From an archaeon RBG_16_50_20 (GTDB lineage Archaea; Thermoproteota; Bathyarchaeia; 40CM-2-53-6), in contig MEMY01000061.1 of the NCBI GenBank assembly GCA_001768965.1, positions 1 through 6,045 of the forward strand: a DNA stretch of 6,045 nt, given 5' to 3'. Below the pieces are notes generated by a model. That model was not told the origin of the DNA. It saw nothing but the letters and a program-made list of their open reading frames with translations, and searched no databases. The position numbers and the translations under genes are program-made. The first letter of the stretch is position 1. Each line of letters begins with the position of its first letter. Positions 1 to 6,021 of the stretch are shown here, in pieces.

Positions 1-355
1 TGACTCGGACGAGATCTGAGTATTTCGATTCAAATGCACGGAGCACATCGGTCGTCCCATCATCGGAATCGTCCACGGCAATGATTTCAAGTTTGTCGCG
101 CGGGTAGTCCAAGTTAAGACATGCCTCGAGTAGACGCTTTGCAACTGCCTTTTCGTTGTATAAGGGTAGATGAATTGAGACTCTTGGCCAAGATTTGACC
201 TGCGGCGGATTCGGGAGCTTCCTCCTACCCTTGATCGAGAGCAGACTCAGAATCCACATGTTGCACGCATAAATCGCGAGAAGCGCGGTAATGACAGTAG
301 CCACTATGAGTATTGATTGTTGGAGGTTGGAGAGGTTTTGCGGAAACAAGTACAT
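1..355 (-). CDS. Family 2 glycosyltransferase, membrane-anchored (partial, 3' end outside window)
   Basis: My own translation of the minus strand from the ATG at 355 stays open for 118 codons to the window edge, so the C-terminal part is missing. Residues about 14-40 form a hydrophobic transmembrane helix, followed by a basic linker (KGRRK). The GT-A fold then begins: PRVSIHLPLYNE at about 57-68 and VDDSDDGTTDVL at about 94-105. The LPLYNE and DDS motifs are typical of processive, cellulose-synthase-like GT2 enzymes, which transfer a sugar from a nucleotide-sugar donor on the cytoplasmic face; the aspartates bind the nucleotide and metal. The catalytic and acceptor motifs (DxD, ED, QxxRW) would lie beyond the edge. 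An in-frame TGA lies about 48 bases upstream with no ATG, GTG or TTG between, so the start is well fixed. A TATA-like box sits about 55 bases upstream. Donor, acceptor and product cannot be told from this part; a dolichol-phosphate-sugar synthase is less likely given the N-terminal helix. Confidence 0.88.
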   Translation of the reverse strand, partial: MYLFPQNLSNLQQSILIVATVITALLAIYACNMWILSLLSIKGRRKLPNPPQVKSWPRVSIHLPLYNEKAVAKRLLEACLNLDYPRDKLEIIAVDDSDDGTTDVLRAFESKYSDLVRV

Positions 356-405
356 GAAGGCAAACTTCCAACGAACGGCAAGGGGCGTAGCGTAACTTCA
401 TAGGC

Positions 406-420
406 TGTATAAGCGTTTCC
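406..420 (-). promoter_or_regulatory. Putative BRE/TATA promoter of the glycosyltransferase gene
   Basis: Read on the minus strand this is GGAAACGCTTATAC: a purine-rich, BRE-like GAAAC followed by a TATA-like CTTATA. It would place the transcription start near 382, leaving a leader of roughly 27 nt before the ATG at 355. Seen in sequence; promoter activity is inferred. Confidence 0.45.
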
Positions 421-508
421 AGCGTCGTCAAGCTCCGGGTAACCTATCAAGATAGAAACATGATCTAATTCGCCGTACACGACTTTGCCATGAACAGAGT
501 CGGGACGA

Positions 509-519
509 GAGCTTATAGA
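509..519 (+). promoter_or_regulatory. Putative TATA box of the 552-1079 membrane protein gene
   Basis: The plus strand has GAGCTTATAGA, a TATA-like CTTATAG with a purine-rich upstream flank. Archaeal spacing (about 25 nt) would put the transcript start near 540, giving a very short leader before the TTG at 552. That agrees with the absence of a Shine-Dalgarno sequence before that gene. Confidence 0.42.
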
Positions 520-551
520 GGGTCGTCTAGTTGCTACCTTTGTGACCACAT

Positions 552-1079
552 TTGCCGCTAACAGATCAGGCCGATCGAAGACTACTGCTCCTCGGAATAC
601 TACTCTTGGGACTCGCCCTTTCTGTCATGGTCTATTATTGGATCACGATTCCGAATGAGAATAGCTTTGGAGAGCGCTATGTGAATTCTGAGGTGCCGCT
701 CATATTTCCCTTCTTTGTGATCATGTCCTTCAAACCAATAACGCTCACAGTCTACCTAATCTTCACGGGTGTGCTTCTCATTCTCGAGGCCATCAAGGAG
801 AGATTGAGAGATCGGAACACGAGACCAATCAAAATCATCCTGTTGCTTGTTGCTTTCGCATCTGGATATGAGGTCCTCTGGAACTTCTTCGCATGGTTCA
901 CTGCTTGGCAGAGAGAGGGTGGAGTCTTAGATGCAATCGCGAACACGACTCATGAATATCCCATATTGCCGGCGAACTTTAACTTCGCGACCAAAATAAT
1001 CTTCCTAATTTTCGCGCTCTCATTGTATGGCAGCCTACTCTTGGGGAAGTTGGAACGGAGTAAGCCAACAACCCATTAG
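552..1079 (+). CDS. Unidentified four-helix integral membrane protein (175 aa)
   Basis: I do not recognise the family. The protein has four hydrophobic segments at about residues 11-32, 64-81, 94-118 and 146-165. The N-terminus, the loop KERLRDRNTRPIK between helices 2 and 3, and the C-terminal tail (GKLERSKP) are basic, so by the positive-inside rule both ends lie in the cytoplasm. Two outside loops of about 30 residues remain (32-63 and 119-145). Helix 3 runs into an aromatic stretch, GYEVLWNFFAWFTAW, with a buried glutamate. No signal peptide cleavage site, enzymatic motif or metal-binding cluster is visible. The start is TTG at 552: an in-frame TGA lies at 543-545, and the next ATG (codon 26) would remove most of helix 1. 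It faces the glycosyltransferase gene divergently and converges on topA. That the gene is real rests on consistent topology and a plausible promoter; the function is unknown. Confidence 0.75.
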   Translation: MPLTDQADRRLLLLGILLLGLALSVMVYYWITIPNENSFGERYVNSEVPLIFPFFVIMSFKPITLTVYLIFTGVLLILEAIKERLRDRNTRPIKIILLLVAFASGYEVLWNFFAWFTAWQREGGVLDAIANTTHEYPILPANFNFATKIIFLIFALSLYGSLLLGKLERSKPTTH

Positions 1080-1095
1080 GGTAAGGACCGGCTTC

Positions 1096-1101
1096 AAAAA
1101 A
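1096..1101 (-). terminator. Possible oligo-T terminator of the topA operon
   Basis: On the minus strand, about 50 bases after the topA stop, there is a run of six T. Archaeal RNA polymerase often terminates at such U-rich tracts without a hairpin, and this run lies in the convergent gap (1080-1152). There is no matching T-run for the plus-strand gene ending at 1079. The assignment is weak because the run is short. Confidence 0.35.
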
Positions 1102-1152
1102 CACGGACAAGTCCCTGGTAAGCAGAGTGCTGGAGTGCCAACACACGACTTG

Positions 1153-3267
1153 CTATTTCGAAACGGTCGGCTTGATCGTTACCTCTTCGGTTGGTTTCGG
1201 AGCCTTTAGTTTGTTAACGTAGCAATTCGGGCATGAGACCATGGGACGTCGACCCTTGGACCGTACTTGTACCATTTGGAACCCGCACTCAGGACAGCGT
1301 TTTTCCAAGAGGGTTAGTACGCCGAATTGAGGTACTGGCAGTCCGAAGGTGCATTTCTTTTCCCATTTTCCTGAACAGCCAATGAAGCGTTTCCTGGTTT
1401 TCGGGTTTCGTACCACCTTGAGGATTGAACCACATTTGGGACAGGGGACGCTTAGGGTGATTGAGGCTCGCCACATTTCGGTGATGATGTTTGTGAGTTC
1501 TTCCCCAATCTGATCTTCCTTCGTCTTGAGGCCCTCAACGATTGGCTTCAGGTAATCTACCGTTTCCACAACCACGTGCTCGCGAGTCTGCTTTCCGGAC
1601 TCAATTTGCTCCATCTTGCCTTCTAGTTCGCGAGTGAAGGTCACATCGATAACTTTCGGGCAATAGTTTGTCAGAATCTCGGTGACCCTAAATGCGAGCG
1701 GTGTTGCAACCATTCTTAGTTCTTTCACGTAGCCGCGCCTGTAAAGTGTCTCAACTATGTCTGCGCGCGTGGCTTTTGTGCCAATCTCGGCTTCTTCCAT
1801 GGCTTTCAGCAGACTACTGGGGTTATACCTTGAAGAAGGTTGAGTGTACTTTTCCTCCAATGAGATTTCCGTGATTGAAACTTCCTGCCCTTCCTTCAGG
1901 GTTGGAAGTGTGATTTCCTCGAATTTCGCGTATGGTCCATAAAGCGAGATCCACCCCTTCTCGAGGATTCTCGACCCTCGGAGGAAGAATGAGTGATCGC
2001 CAACCTTGATGACCGCCTTGTCGCTCTGCTTCGTTGCGGTCTGACCGAAAGTCGCGAGAAAGCGTCTGACAACCAAATCGAAGAGTTTCTGCTCGCGCGC
2101 ATCAAGCATCCTCTTTGGAACGCCCCCAGTTGGATAGACCGCTGGGTGGGCCGGGTCGTCCTTCTTTCCCTCATTGGGCACAAGCGTTCCCGAAGCTGAC
2201 AGCATCGCTGTGACAGATCGATAGGCATCTATCTGGCTAAGTCCTTTCATAATCTCCTCATAGCCAATCGACGAGGGCAGTTTCTGGCTTGAGGTTCTTG
2301 GATAGGAAATTAACTGGTCTAGGTACAATCGCTCGGCGATTCCCAGAGCGGCGCGAGGAGTGAAACCGAAGTGGCGATACGCTTCGGCTTGTAGGGCTGA
2401 AAGATCGAATGGTGTGGGAGGGGACAAGCGATAGGTTCGCGACTCAAGTTTCTCGATTAAGCCATTCTTGCCGGCACATTCTTTGATTGTTGATTCAGCT
2501 TGTGATTTCACTTCGAAACGTTCGATCTCGTACTCAGCTTCAATCGTTTTACCGTCAACGTCTACAATTGTTTTGAGCACCCAGTATGGGGTGGGTACGA
2601 AGGTCTCGATCTCTCTTTCTCGTTCGACGACAAAGCGCAGTGTTGGACCTTGCACTCTGCCAGTGCTTAGGGTGGCGTAGCGGTGGCTGGCTTTGTAGGC
2701 GGATTGGGTGAGCGCTCGTGAGAGGTTTATGCCGTAAAGCCAGTCGACCTCGTGGCGACACATCCCCGCATAAGCGAGCGAGAAGTCCAGTTGTGGCGAG
2801 ACTTTCGCGTACGCGTCTCGCAATTCCTTCGTGGTGAGAGTTGAGAATTTCATTCGTTGGGCTTTCTGATCGGCGCCATCGCAGGCGTATTTCAAGATCG
2901 TATAGCCGATGAGTGAACCTTCAATGTCGTAATCGCAGGCGTTGATGAAACGGTCTGCCTCTTTAGATACTTTGGAAATAGATTCGATGAATTTCTGTTG
3001 CTTCCTCTGCCCTCGCTCCGCGAGGTGTTTTGGCTTCCATCCAAAGTCCCACACAGGATACTGAGACCTAGCCTCATTTCCTTTCGCGGCCACGGCGTAC
3101 AAATGCCCGAGAGCGGAGCAAACGAGGATCCGATCTTCGTCTTTCTGAACTTCATAGAATGGAACACCGTCGACGCTTACCTTCTTGGGTTTCCGCTTGA
3201 TACTCAATGCTTCTGCAACGTGCAAGGCGGCGTCGGGTTTTTCAGTGACTACTAGAGTGGTGGCCAC
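1153..3267 (-). CDS. topA: DNA topoisomerase I, archaeal type IA
   Basis: This enzyme relaxes negatively supercoiled DNA by cutting one strand through a 5'-phosphotyrosine link and passing the other strand. Its 704 residues are a normal full length for archaeal TopA. The TOPRIM domain has VTEKP with Glu9 and the metal-binding set Asp112, Asp114 and Glu116 in ACDYDIEGS; Ser in the last position is, from memory, common in archaeal members. RHEVDWLYGINLSRALT (171-187) and TGRVQGPTL (202-210) follow. The catalytic Tyr322 lies in LISYPRTSSQ. The conserved block EIGTKATRADIVETLYRRGY is at 494-513. Two C-terminal four-cysteine zinc fingers are visible: Cys609/612/631/639 and Cys658/661/679/682. No helicase domain is present, so it is not reverse gyrase. 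The start is GTG, sharing its first G with the TAG stop of the small gene upstream (TAGTG). GGAGAAGGT five bases upstream is a plausible Shine-Dalgarno sequence. Residues place Met1 just before the first TOPRIM strand, as expected. Confidence 0.96.
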   Translation of the reverse strand: MATTLVVTEKPDAALHVAEALSIKRKPKKVSVDGVPFYEVQKDEDRILVCSALGHLYAVAAKGNEARSQYPVWDFGWKPKHLAERGQRKQQKFIESISKVSKEADRFINACDYDIEGSLIGYTILKYACDGADQKAQRMKFSTLTTKELRDAYAKVSPQLDFSLAYAGMCRHEVDWLYGINLSRALTQSAYKASHRYATLSTGRVQGPTLRFVVEREREIETFVPTPYWVLKTIVDVDGKTIEAEYEIERFEVKSQAESTIKECAGKNGLIEKLESRTYRLSPPTPFDLSALQAEAYRHFGFTPRAALGIAERLYLDQLISYPRTSSQKLPSSIGYEEIMKGLSQIDAYRSVTAMLSASGTLVPNEGKKDDPAHPAVYPTGGVPKRMLDAREQKLFDLVVRRFLATFGQTATKQSDKAVIKVGDHSFFLRGSRILEKGWISLYGPYAKFEEITLPTLKEGQEVSITEISLEEKYTQPSSRYNPSSLLKAMEEAEIGTKATRADIVETLYRRGYVKELRMVATPLAFRVTEILTNYCPKVIDVTFTRELEGKMEQIESGKQTREHVVVETVDYLKPIVEGLKTKEDQIGEELTNIITEMWRASITLSVPCPKCGSILKVVRNPKTRKRFIGCSGKWEKKCTFGLPVPQFGVLTLLEKRCPECGFQMVQVRSKGRRPMVSCPNCYVNKLKAPKPTEEVTIKPTVSK

Positions 3268-3500
3268 TAGTTACCTTCTCCTTTCTCGCGAAGGTGTTCG
3301 ATCAGATTCTTGACCGTTCGACCTGTTTCCGCGAGCGCCGTCAATTTCTCGTAGTATTCTTCTCTTGTGAGCTTGCCGTCGTAGGCCTTGCTCCAGGAGG
3401 AGTATGCGTCTTCAAGGTTCTTGAGGGCAGCGTTGTGGAAGCTGCAGAATTCCGATGAAGGCTCTTTGAGTCTCTCGCAGAGCGGACAGTGATCAACCAT
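3267..3500 (-). CDS. Small CxxC/CxxH putative zinc-binding protein, coupled to topA
   Basis: This is a 77-residue acidic/basic soluble protein whose family I cannot name. Its first 22 residues hold a likely single-zinc site: Cys5-x-x-Cys8 in HCPLCERL and Cys19-x-x-His22 in EFCSFH; His4 is also close by. The rest (about 23-75) is predicted helical and highly charged, with two likely amphipathic helices around KNLEDAYSSWSKAYDG and REEYYEKLTALAETGRTVKNLIEHL. There is no signal peptide or membrane segment, so it should be cytoplasmic. The start is ATG at 3500 without a clear Shine-Dalgarno sequence. Its TAG stop overlaps the topA GTG by one base, the tightest coupling in the window. The layout suggests a role with TopA or DNA topology, for instance as a partner or DNA-binding accessory factor; that is inference from position only. 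A regulatory upstream ORF that simply sets topA translation is an alternative. Confidence 0.85.
   Translation of the reverse strand: MVDHCPLCERLKEPSSEFCSFHNAALKNLEDAYSSWSKAYDGKLTREEYYEKLTALAETGRTVKNLIEHLREKGEGN
3273..3281 (-). promoter_or_regulatory. Shine-Dalgarno site of topA inside the upstream gene
   Basis: The minus strand reads GGAGAAGGT, then five bases, then the GTG start of topA. The site lies within the last codons of the small upstream gene. With the one-base stop/start overlap, it suggests that ribosomes finishing the first gene re-initiate on topA. Confidence 0.5.
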
Positions 3501-3547
3501 CTTGTTTACCGTCGAATCCAGGTTTTCTTCTAGACGCTATGAAGGCT

Positions 3548-3556
3548 CTTTTTAGG
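3548..3556 (-). promoter_or_regulatory. Possible TATA box for the small gene-topA operon
   Basis: The minus strand reads CCTAAAAAG. Archaeal spacing would put transcription near 3525, about 25 nt before the ATG at 3500. It lies in the 86-base gap after the upstream membrane gene, so the pair could be transcribed separately from that gene. The match to a TATA consensus is only moderate. Confidence 0.33.
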
Positions 3557-3586
3557 CCTTATTGGCAGGCTCTAGTCTAGATGCCG

Positions 3587-4147
3587 TCATCGCGGCTTCT
3601 TTTGCCGCCTTGCAGACCGTCCGAAAGCCCATGCACCCAAGATCATTAAGGCCGGCGCCAAGATCTGAGACAGCGAGTATTGCCACAATTGGTTTAGGCG
3701 CATCATCGATTCAACGCTGCTCAAGAGGGAAAGTCCGAAGTCATGCACCTGTGTGATGCTTTTTCCAGTTTCGCTTATCCTTGCCCAGAACCAGTTCGAT
3801 CCGATCAAGTATGGAATGTACATGACACAAATGAACAAGGCCAGTGATAACACGACCGCTCTTACAAGTCGTAGGCGACCTAGCGGGTCAATTTCGAAGA
3901 TTCCCCTTCGCGGAAAGACCCTGTAATATGTCTCGTACCAAGCAACGAATGAAAGTAAGACGATCCCCAACAATGGCAGCCATTGCAGTTGAATTGAGAT
4001 TCTCTGGCCACCTAGAGCGACCTCCTGGACCTTCGTTTCGAGCCCGTAGGAAGTGATGTACGCAACGAAAAACCAGTCGAGAAGAGCGATAAGGACTGTG
4101 ACGCCGAGAATCGTTGACCATTTCATGGCTGCCGAACTTGAACGCAT
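3587..4147 (-). CDS. Unidentified four-helix integral membrane protein (186 aa)
   Basis: The family is not recognised. Four hydrophobic segments are seen at about residues 10-32, 54-72, 93-115 and 153-176. The loop between helices 2 and 3 (RVFPRRGIFEIDPLGRLRLVR) and the tail GRSARRQKKPR are strongly basic, which puts both termini in the cytoplasm and leaves outside loops at about 33-53 and 116-152. The second outside loop contains GSNWFWARISETGKS. No catalytic or metal-binding motif is evident. The start could be ATG at 4147 or Met8 (ATG at 4126); the first is used here because a TATA-like box near 4201-4207 would give a leader of about 30 nt, but Met8 would also keep helix 1 intact. It lies head-to-head with lysS (120 bases apart) and 86 bases before the small gene-topA pair on the same strand, so it may be the first gene of that operon or stand alone. 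Helix order and loop sizes resemble those of the protein at 552-1079. Confidence 0.78.
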   Translation of the reverse strand: MRSSSAAMKWSTILGVTVLIALLDWFFVAYITSYGLETKVQEVALGGQRISIQLQWLPLLGIVLLSFVAWYETYYRVFPRRGIFEIDPLGRLRLVRAVVLSLALFICVMYIPYLIGSNWFWARISETGKSITQVHDFGLSLLSSVESMMRLNQLWQYSLSQILAPALMILGAWAFGRSARRQKKPR

Positions 4148-4199
4148 TTGTCAAGCTTCCTTGTTTCCGCTTTCGATTCCGCTACCGTAACGGATTGAT

Positions 4200-4210
4200 G
4201 CTATAAGAAT
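4200..4210. promoter_or_regulatory. TATA-like element between lysS and the divergent membrane gene
   Basis: The plus strand reads GCTATAAGAAT, so a TATA-like core is present on both strands (CTATAAG one way, CTTATAG the other). Read plus, it would start transcription near 4230, leaving a leader of about 38 nt that holds the lysS Shine-Dalgarno sequence. Read minus, it would start near 4177, about 30 nt before the ATG at 4147. It may serve either gene or both; the sequence does not decide. Confidence 0.42.
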
Positions 4211-4254
4211 ATCTCGCGCCAAACACTTAGTAGCATATGCCGAAGAACCGAACT

Positions 4255-4263
4255 GAGGGGAGG
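4255..4263 (+). promoter_or_regulatory. Strong Shine-Dalgarno site setting the GTG start of lysS
   Basis: GAGGGGAGG ends four bases before the GTG at 4268 and is complementary to the usual archaeal 16S rRNA 3' end (CCUCC). It is the best ribosome binding site in the window and is the main reason for preferring this GTG to the ATG at codon 14. Confidence 0.65.
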
Positions 4264-4267
4264 ACGC

Positions 4268-5884
4268 GTGGAAATAGAAATCATAGGCCGCGGAACTTGG
4301 CTCGATATGGTGGCCTCCCGTGTCCTCCAACGCGAAGAAAAGCTCGGGAGAAAGCTCGATGTTCTCAGAACGGAGAGCGGTCTCGGAGCATCCGGGATCC
4401 CTCACATTGGAAGTTTAGGTGATGTCATCCGCGCGTATGGAATCAAGATGGCTCTCGAGGTCCAAGGTAGACAGTCGGAGTTCATTGCGTATTCGGACGA
4501 CATGGATGGGTTGAGGAAAGTTCCCGCGGGCATGCCGGACTCACTCAAGAAATACCTCGGCCATCCTGTTTCGGCTATTCCTGATCCCTACAATTGTCAC
4601 GAGAGCTACGGTACGCACATGAATTCCCTGCTGAGAGAAGCGATGGACAAATGTGGCGTAGAATACGTGTTTCACTCAGCAAACGAGGATTACAAGAAGG
4701 GTCTCTTCACAGAACAAATCAGAAAAATAATCTCCGCAGCCGATCAAGTCGGCAAGATCGTCAAGGAGGAAGTTGGACAGGAGAAGTACACCACAGTCCT
4801 TCCCTACTTCCCGATATGCGGATCCTGCGGAAGAATCTACACGACCCGAAGCTTAGAGTGGGACACCGCGGCAGACAAGGTTCTCTATGTGTGTGAAGGA
4901 GGATCTGAAATCAAGGGTCAGACTCTCGAAGGATGCGGTTACAAGGGCGAGATTGACATCAAGGAGGGTCGTGGGAAGGTTCCTTGGAAGGCGGAGTTCG
5001 CCACTCGCTGGGACGCGCTTAAAATCAATTTCGAAGCCCATGGGAAAGAGCTCACAGACTCCGTTCGCGTGAACGATAGGGTATGCGAAGAAATCCTAGG
5101 CTATCCCGCCCCCTACCACGTGCGTTACGAACTTTTCCTCGATAAAAGCGGAAAGAAGATTTCCAAATCAAAATCGGCACTTGACGTTATCACACCCCAA
5201 ACTTGGTTCAAGTACGCAACACCAACTACGCTCAATCTTCTGATGTTCAAGCGCATAACCGGAGCCAGAAGCCTCGGAGTGGAAGACATTCCCACCTATG
5301 TGAATGAACTTGACCAGCTCGAGGAGGTGTACTTCGGCATCCGGAAGGTCACTGATGAGAAAGAGCTTGCGAACCTAAAGGGATTGTTTGAGTACGCTTG
5401 GTTTTTGAAACCACCATCGGCGCCCACAGCACATTTTCCGTATAATCTGCTAGTCTACCTGGTTACCGTTGCTCCTCCTGAGAAGAGGAAAGAGTACGTC
5501 GAGATGAAATTGCGCGAGTACGGCTACATGAAGGATGGGTCTGCATCTGGTCTTGATGAGCGGCTGATTTTCGCGTCAAATTGGGCTAAGGATTTTCACG
5601 ACATAACTGAGTCCCAAATTGAGATCTCGAATCCCCAACGTCTAGCCATTGAGGATCTGATCTCAGTTGTCAAGTCCGAGACTGACGAACGAGTGATTCA
5701 GAATGCAATCTTCAATTTGGCTAAGAAGTACTCGCTTGAGGCACCGGACTTCTTCCGTTTGCTGTATATGATCTTGTTGGGGTCTCCGCGTGGACCCAGA
5801 CTTGGACCCTACATTAAGGCCATGGGAAGCGAGAACGTAGCACGTGCCTTAGAGCGAGCCGTTGCGCCCTCGCAATCAGGCTGA
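4268..5884 (+). CDS. lysS: Class I lysyl-tRNA synthetase
   Basis: It charges tRNA-Lys with lysine using ATP, in the cytoplasm. Its 538 residues match class I LysRS (about 510-550), which is unrelated to the class II enzyme of most bacteria and eukaryotes. The Rossmann catalytic domain has a HIGH-type motif, PHIGS, at 45-49 and a KMSKS-type loop, KKISKSKS, at 296-303. DPYNCHESYGTHMN (106-119), and VPWKAEFATRWDAL to HGKELTDSV (238-266), are characteristic class I LysRS blocks. Cys184, Cys187, Cys209 and Cys223 form a likely zinc site in the inserted region before them. The helical C-terminal anticodon-binding part ends with FFRLLYMILLGSPRGPRLGPYI. The GTHMN and KISKSK wording resembles the alphaproteobacterial-type clade of class I LysRS rather than the euryarchaeal KMSGS type; this comparison is from memory. 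The N-terminal TWLDMVASRVL aligns with the HWADxxAxxI start of known enzymes, supporting the GTG start. A tRNA gene follows after 49 bases. Confidence 0.95.
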   Translation: MEIEIIGRGTWLDMVASRVLQREEKLGRKLDVLRTESGLGASGIPHIGSLGDVIRAYGIKMALEVQGRQSEFIAYSDDMDGLRKVPAGMPDSLKKYLGHPVSAIPDPYNCHESYGTHMNSLLREAMDKCGVEYVFHSANEDYKKGLFTEQIRKIISAADQVGKIVKEEVGQEKYTTVLPYFPICGSCGRIYTTRSLEWDTAADKVLYVCEGGSEIKGQTLEGCGYKGEIDIKEGRGKVPWKAEFATRWDALKINFEAHGKELTDSVRVNDRVCEEILGYPAPYHVRYELFLDKSGKKISKSKSALDVITPQTWFKYATPTTLNLLMFKRITGARSLGVEDIPTYVNELDQLEEVYFGIRKVTDEKELANLKGLFEYAWFLKPPSAPTAHFPYNLLVYLVTVAPPEKRKEYVEMKLREYGYMKDGSASGLDERLIFASNWAKDFHDITESQIEISNPQRLAIEDLISVVKSETDERVIQNAIFNLAKKYSLEAPDFFRLLYMILLGSPRGPRLGPYIKAMGSENVARALERAVAPSQSG

Positions 5885-5903
5885 GCAAGGGCTTCCCAAC
5901 AAT

Positions 5904-5910
5904 TCTTTAA
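5904..5910 (+). promoter_or_regulatory. Possible box A (TATA) of the tRNA gene
   Basis: TCTTTAA is centred about 27 bases before the first tRNA base at 5934, the expected distance for an archaeal box A. The match is weak, and read-through transcription from lysS is an alternative. Confidence 0.35.
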
Positions 5911-5965
5911 CCTGAATTTGCATTGCAGCAACGGGGCCCGTAGTCCAGTCAGGATTAAGACGCTG

Positions 5966-5988
5966 AGAGAATAAGAAACCTCGCGTAG
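5966..5988 (+). other. tRNA intron 1, 23 nt, non-canonical position 29/30
   Basis: A bulge-helix-bulge element is visible. The four-base central helix ACGC (5960-5963) pairs perfectly with GCGT (5983-5986). The three-base bulges are TGA (5964-5966) and AGG (5987-5989), each cut after its second base. An inner helix GAG (5967-5969) pairs with CTC (5980-5982). The outer helix is almost absent, as in relaxed HBh' motifs. Position 29/30 is a known site of extra introns in crenarchaeal and related tRNAs. Confidence 0.72.
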
Positions 5989-5996
5989 GCCTGCGG

Positions 5997-6021
5997 ACGG
6001 ACCGCAACAAGCCTGACAGCA
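5997..6021 (+). other. tRNA intron 2, 25 nt, canonical position 37/38
   Basis: The outer helix is the anticodon stem formed once intron 1 is gone. The central helix CTGC (5991-5994) faces ACAG (6016-6019) with three pairs and one C-A mismatch. The bulges are GGA (5995-5997) and CAA (6020-6022). The inner helix CGG (5998-6000) pairs with CTG (6013-6015) through one G-U. A one-base shift of the intron gives the same mature tRNA but loses the central helix, so these boundaries are preferred. Confidence 0.6.

Noticed and set aside
1027..1209. 60-codon plus-strand frame in the convergent gap
   Set aside because: Overlaps the ends of two better-supported genes in other frames; composition is low in recognisable structure.
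1896..2228. 110-codon minus-strand reading frame inside topA
   Set aside because: It is a shifted frame within a fully conserved TopA coding region, rich in Arg/Ser and without a recognisable domain.
2998..3255. 85-codon plus-strand reading frame antisense to topA
   Set aside because: Antisense to the TOPRIM coding region, with no promoter or ribosome site; a by-product of codon use.
3888..4154. 88-codon minus-strand and 70-codon plus-strand frames over the membrane protein
   Set aside because: Both overlap the 186-residue frame whose hydrophobic helices and basic loops make a coherent protein; the alternatives have no such pattern.
4151..4405. 84-codon minus-strand frame across the lysS start
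   Set aside because: Antisense to the HIGH-motif region of lysS and covering its Shine-Dalgarno site; no protein-like features.
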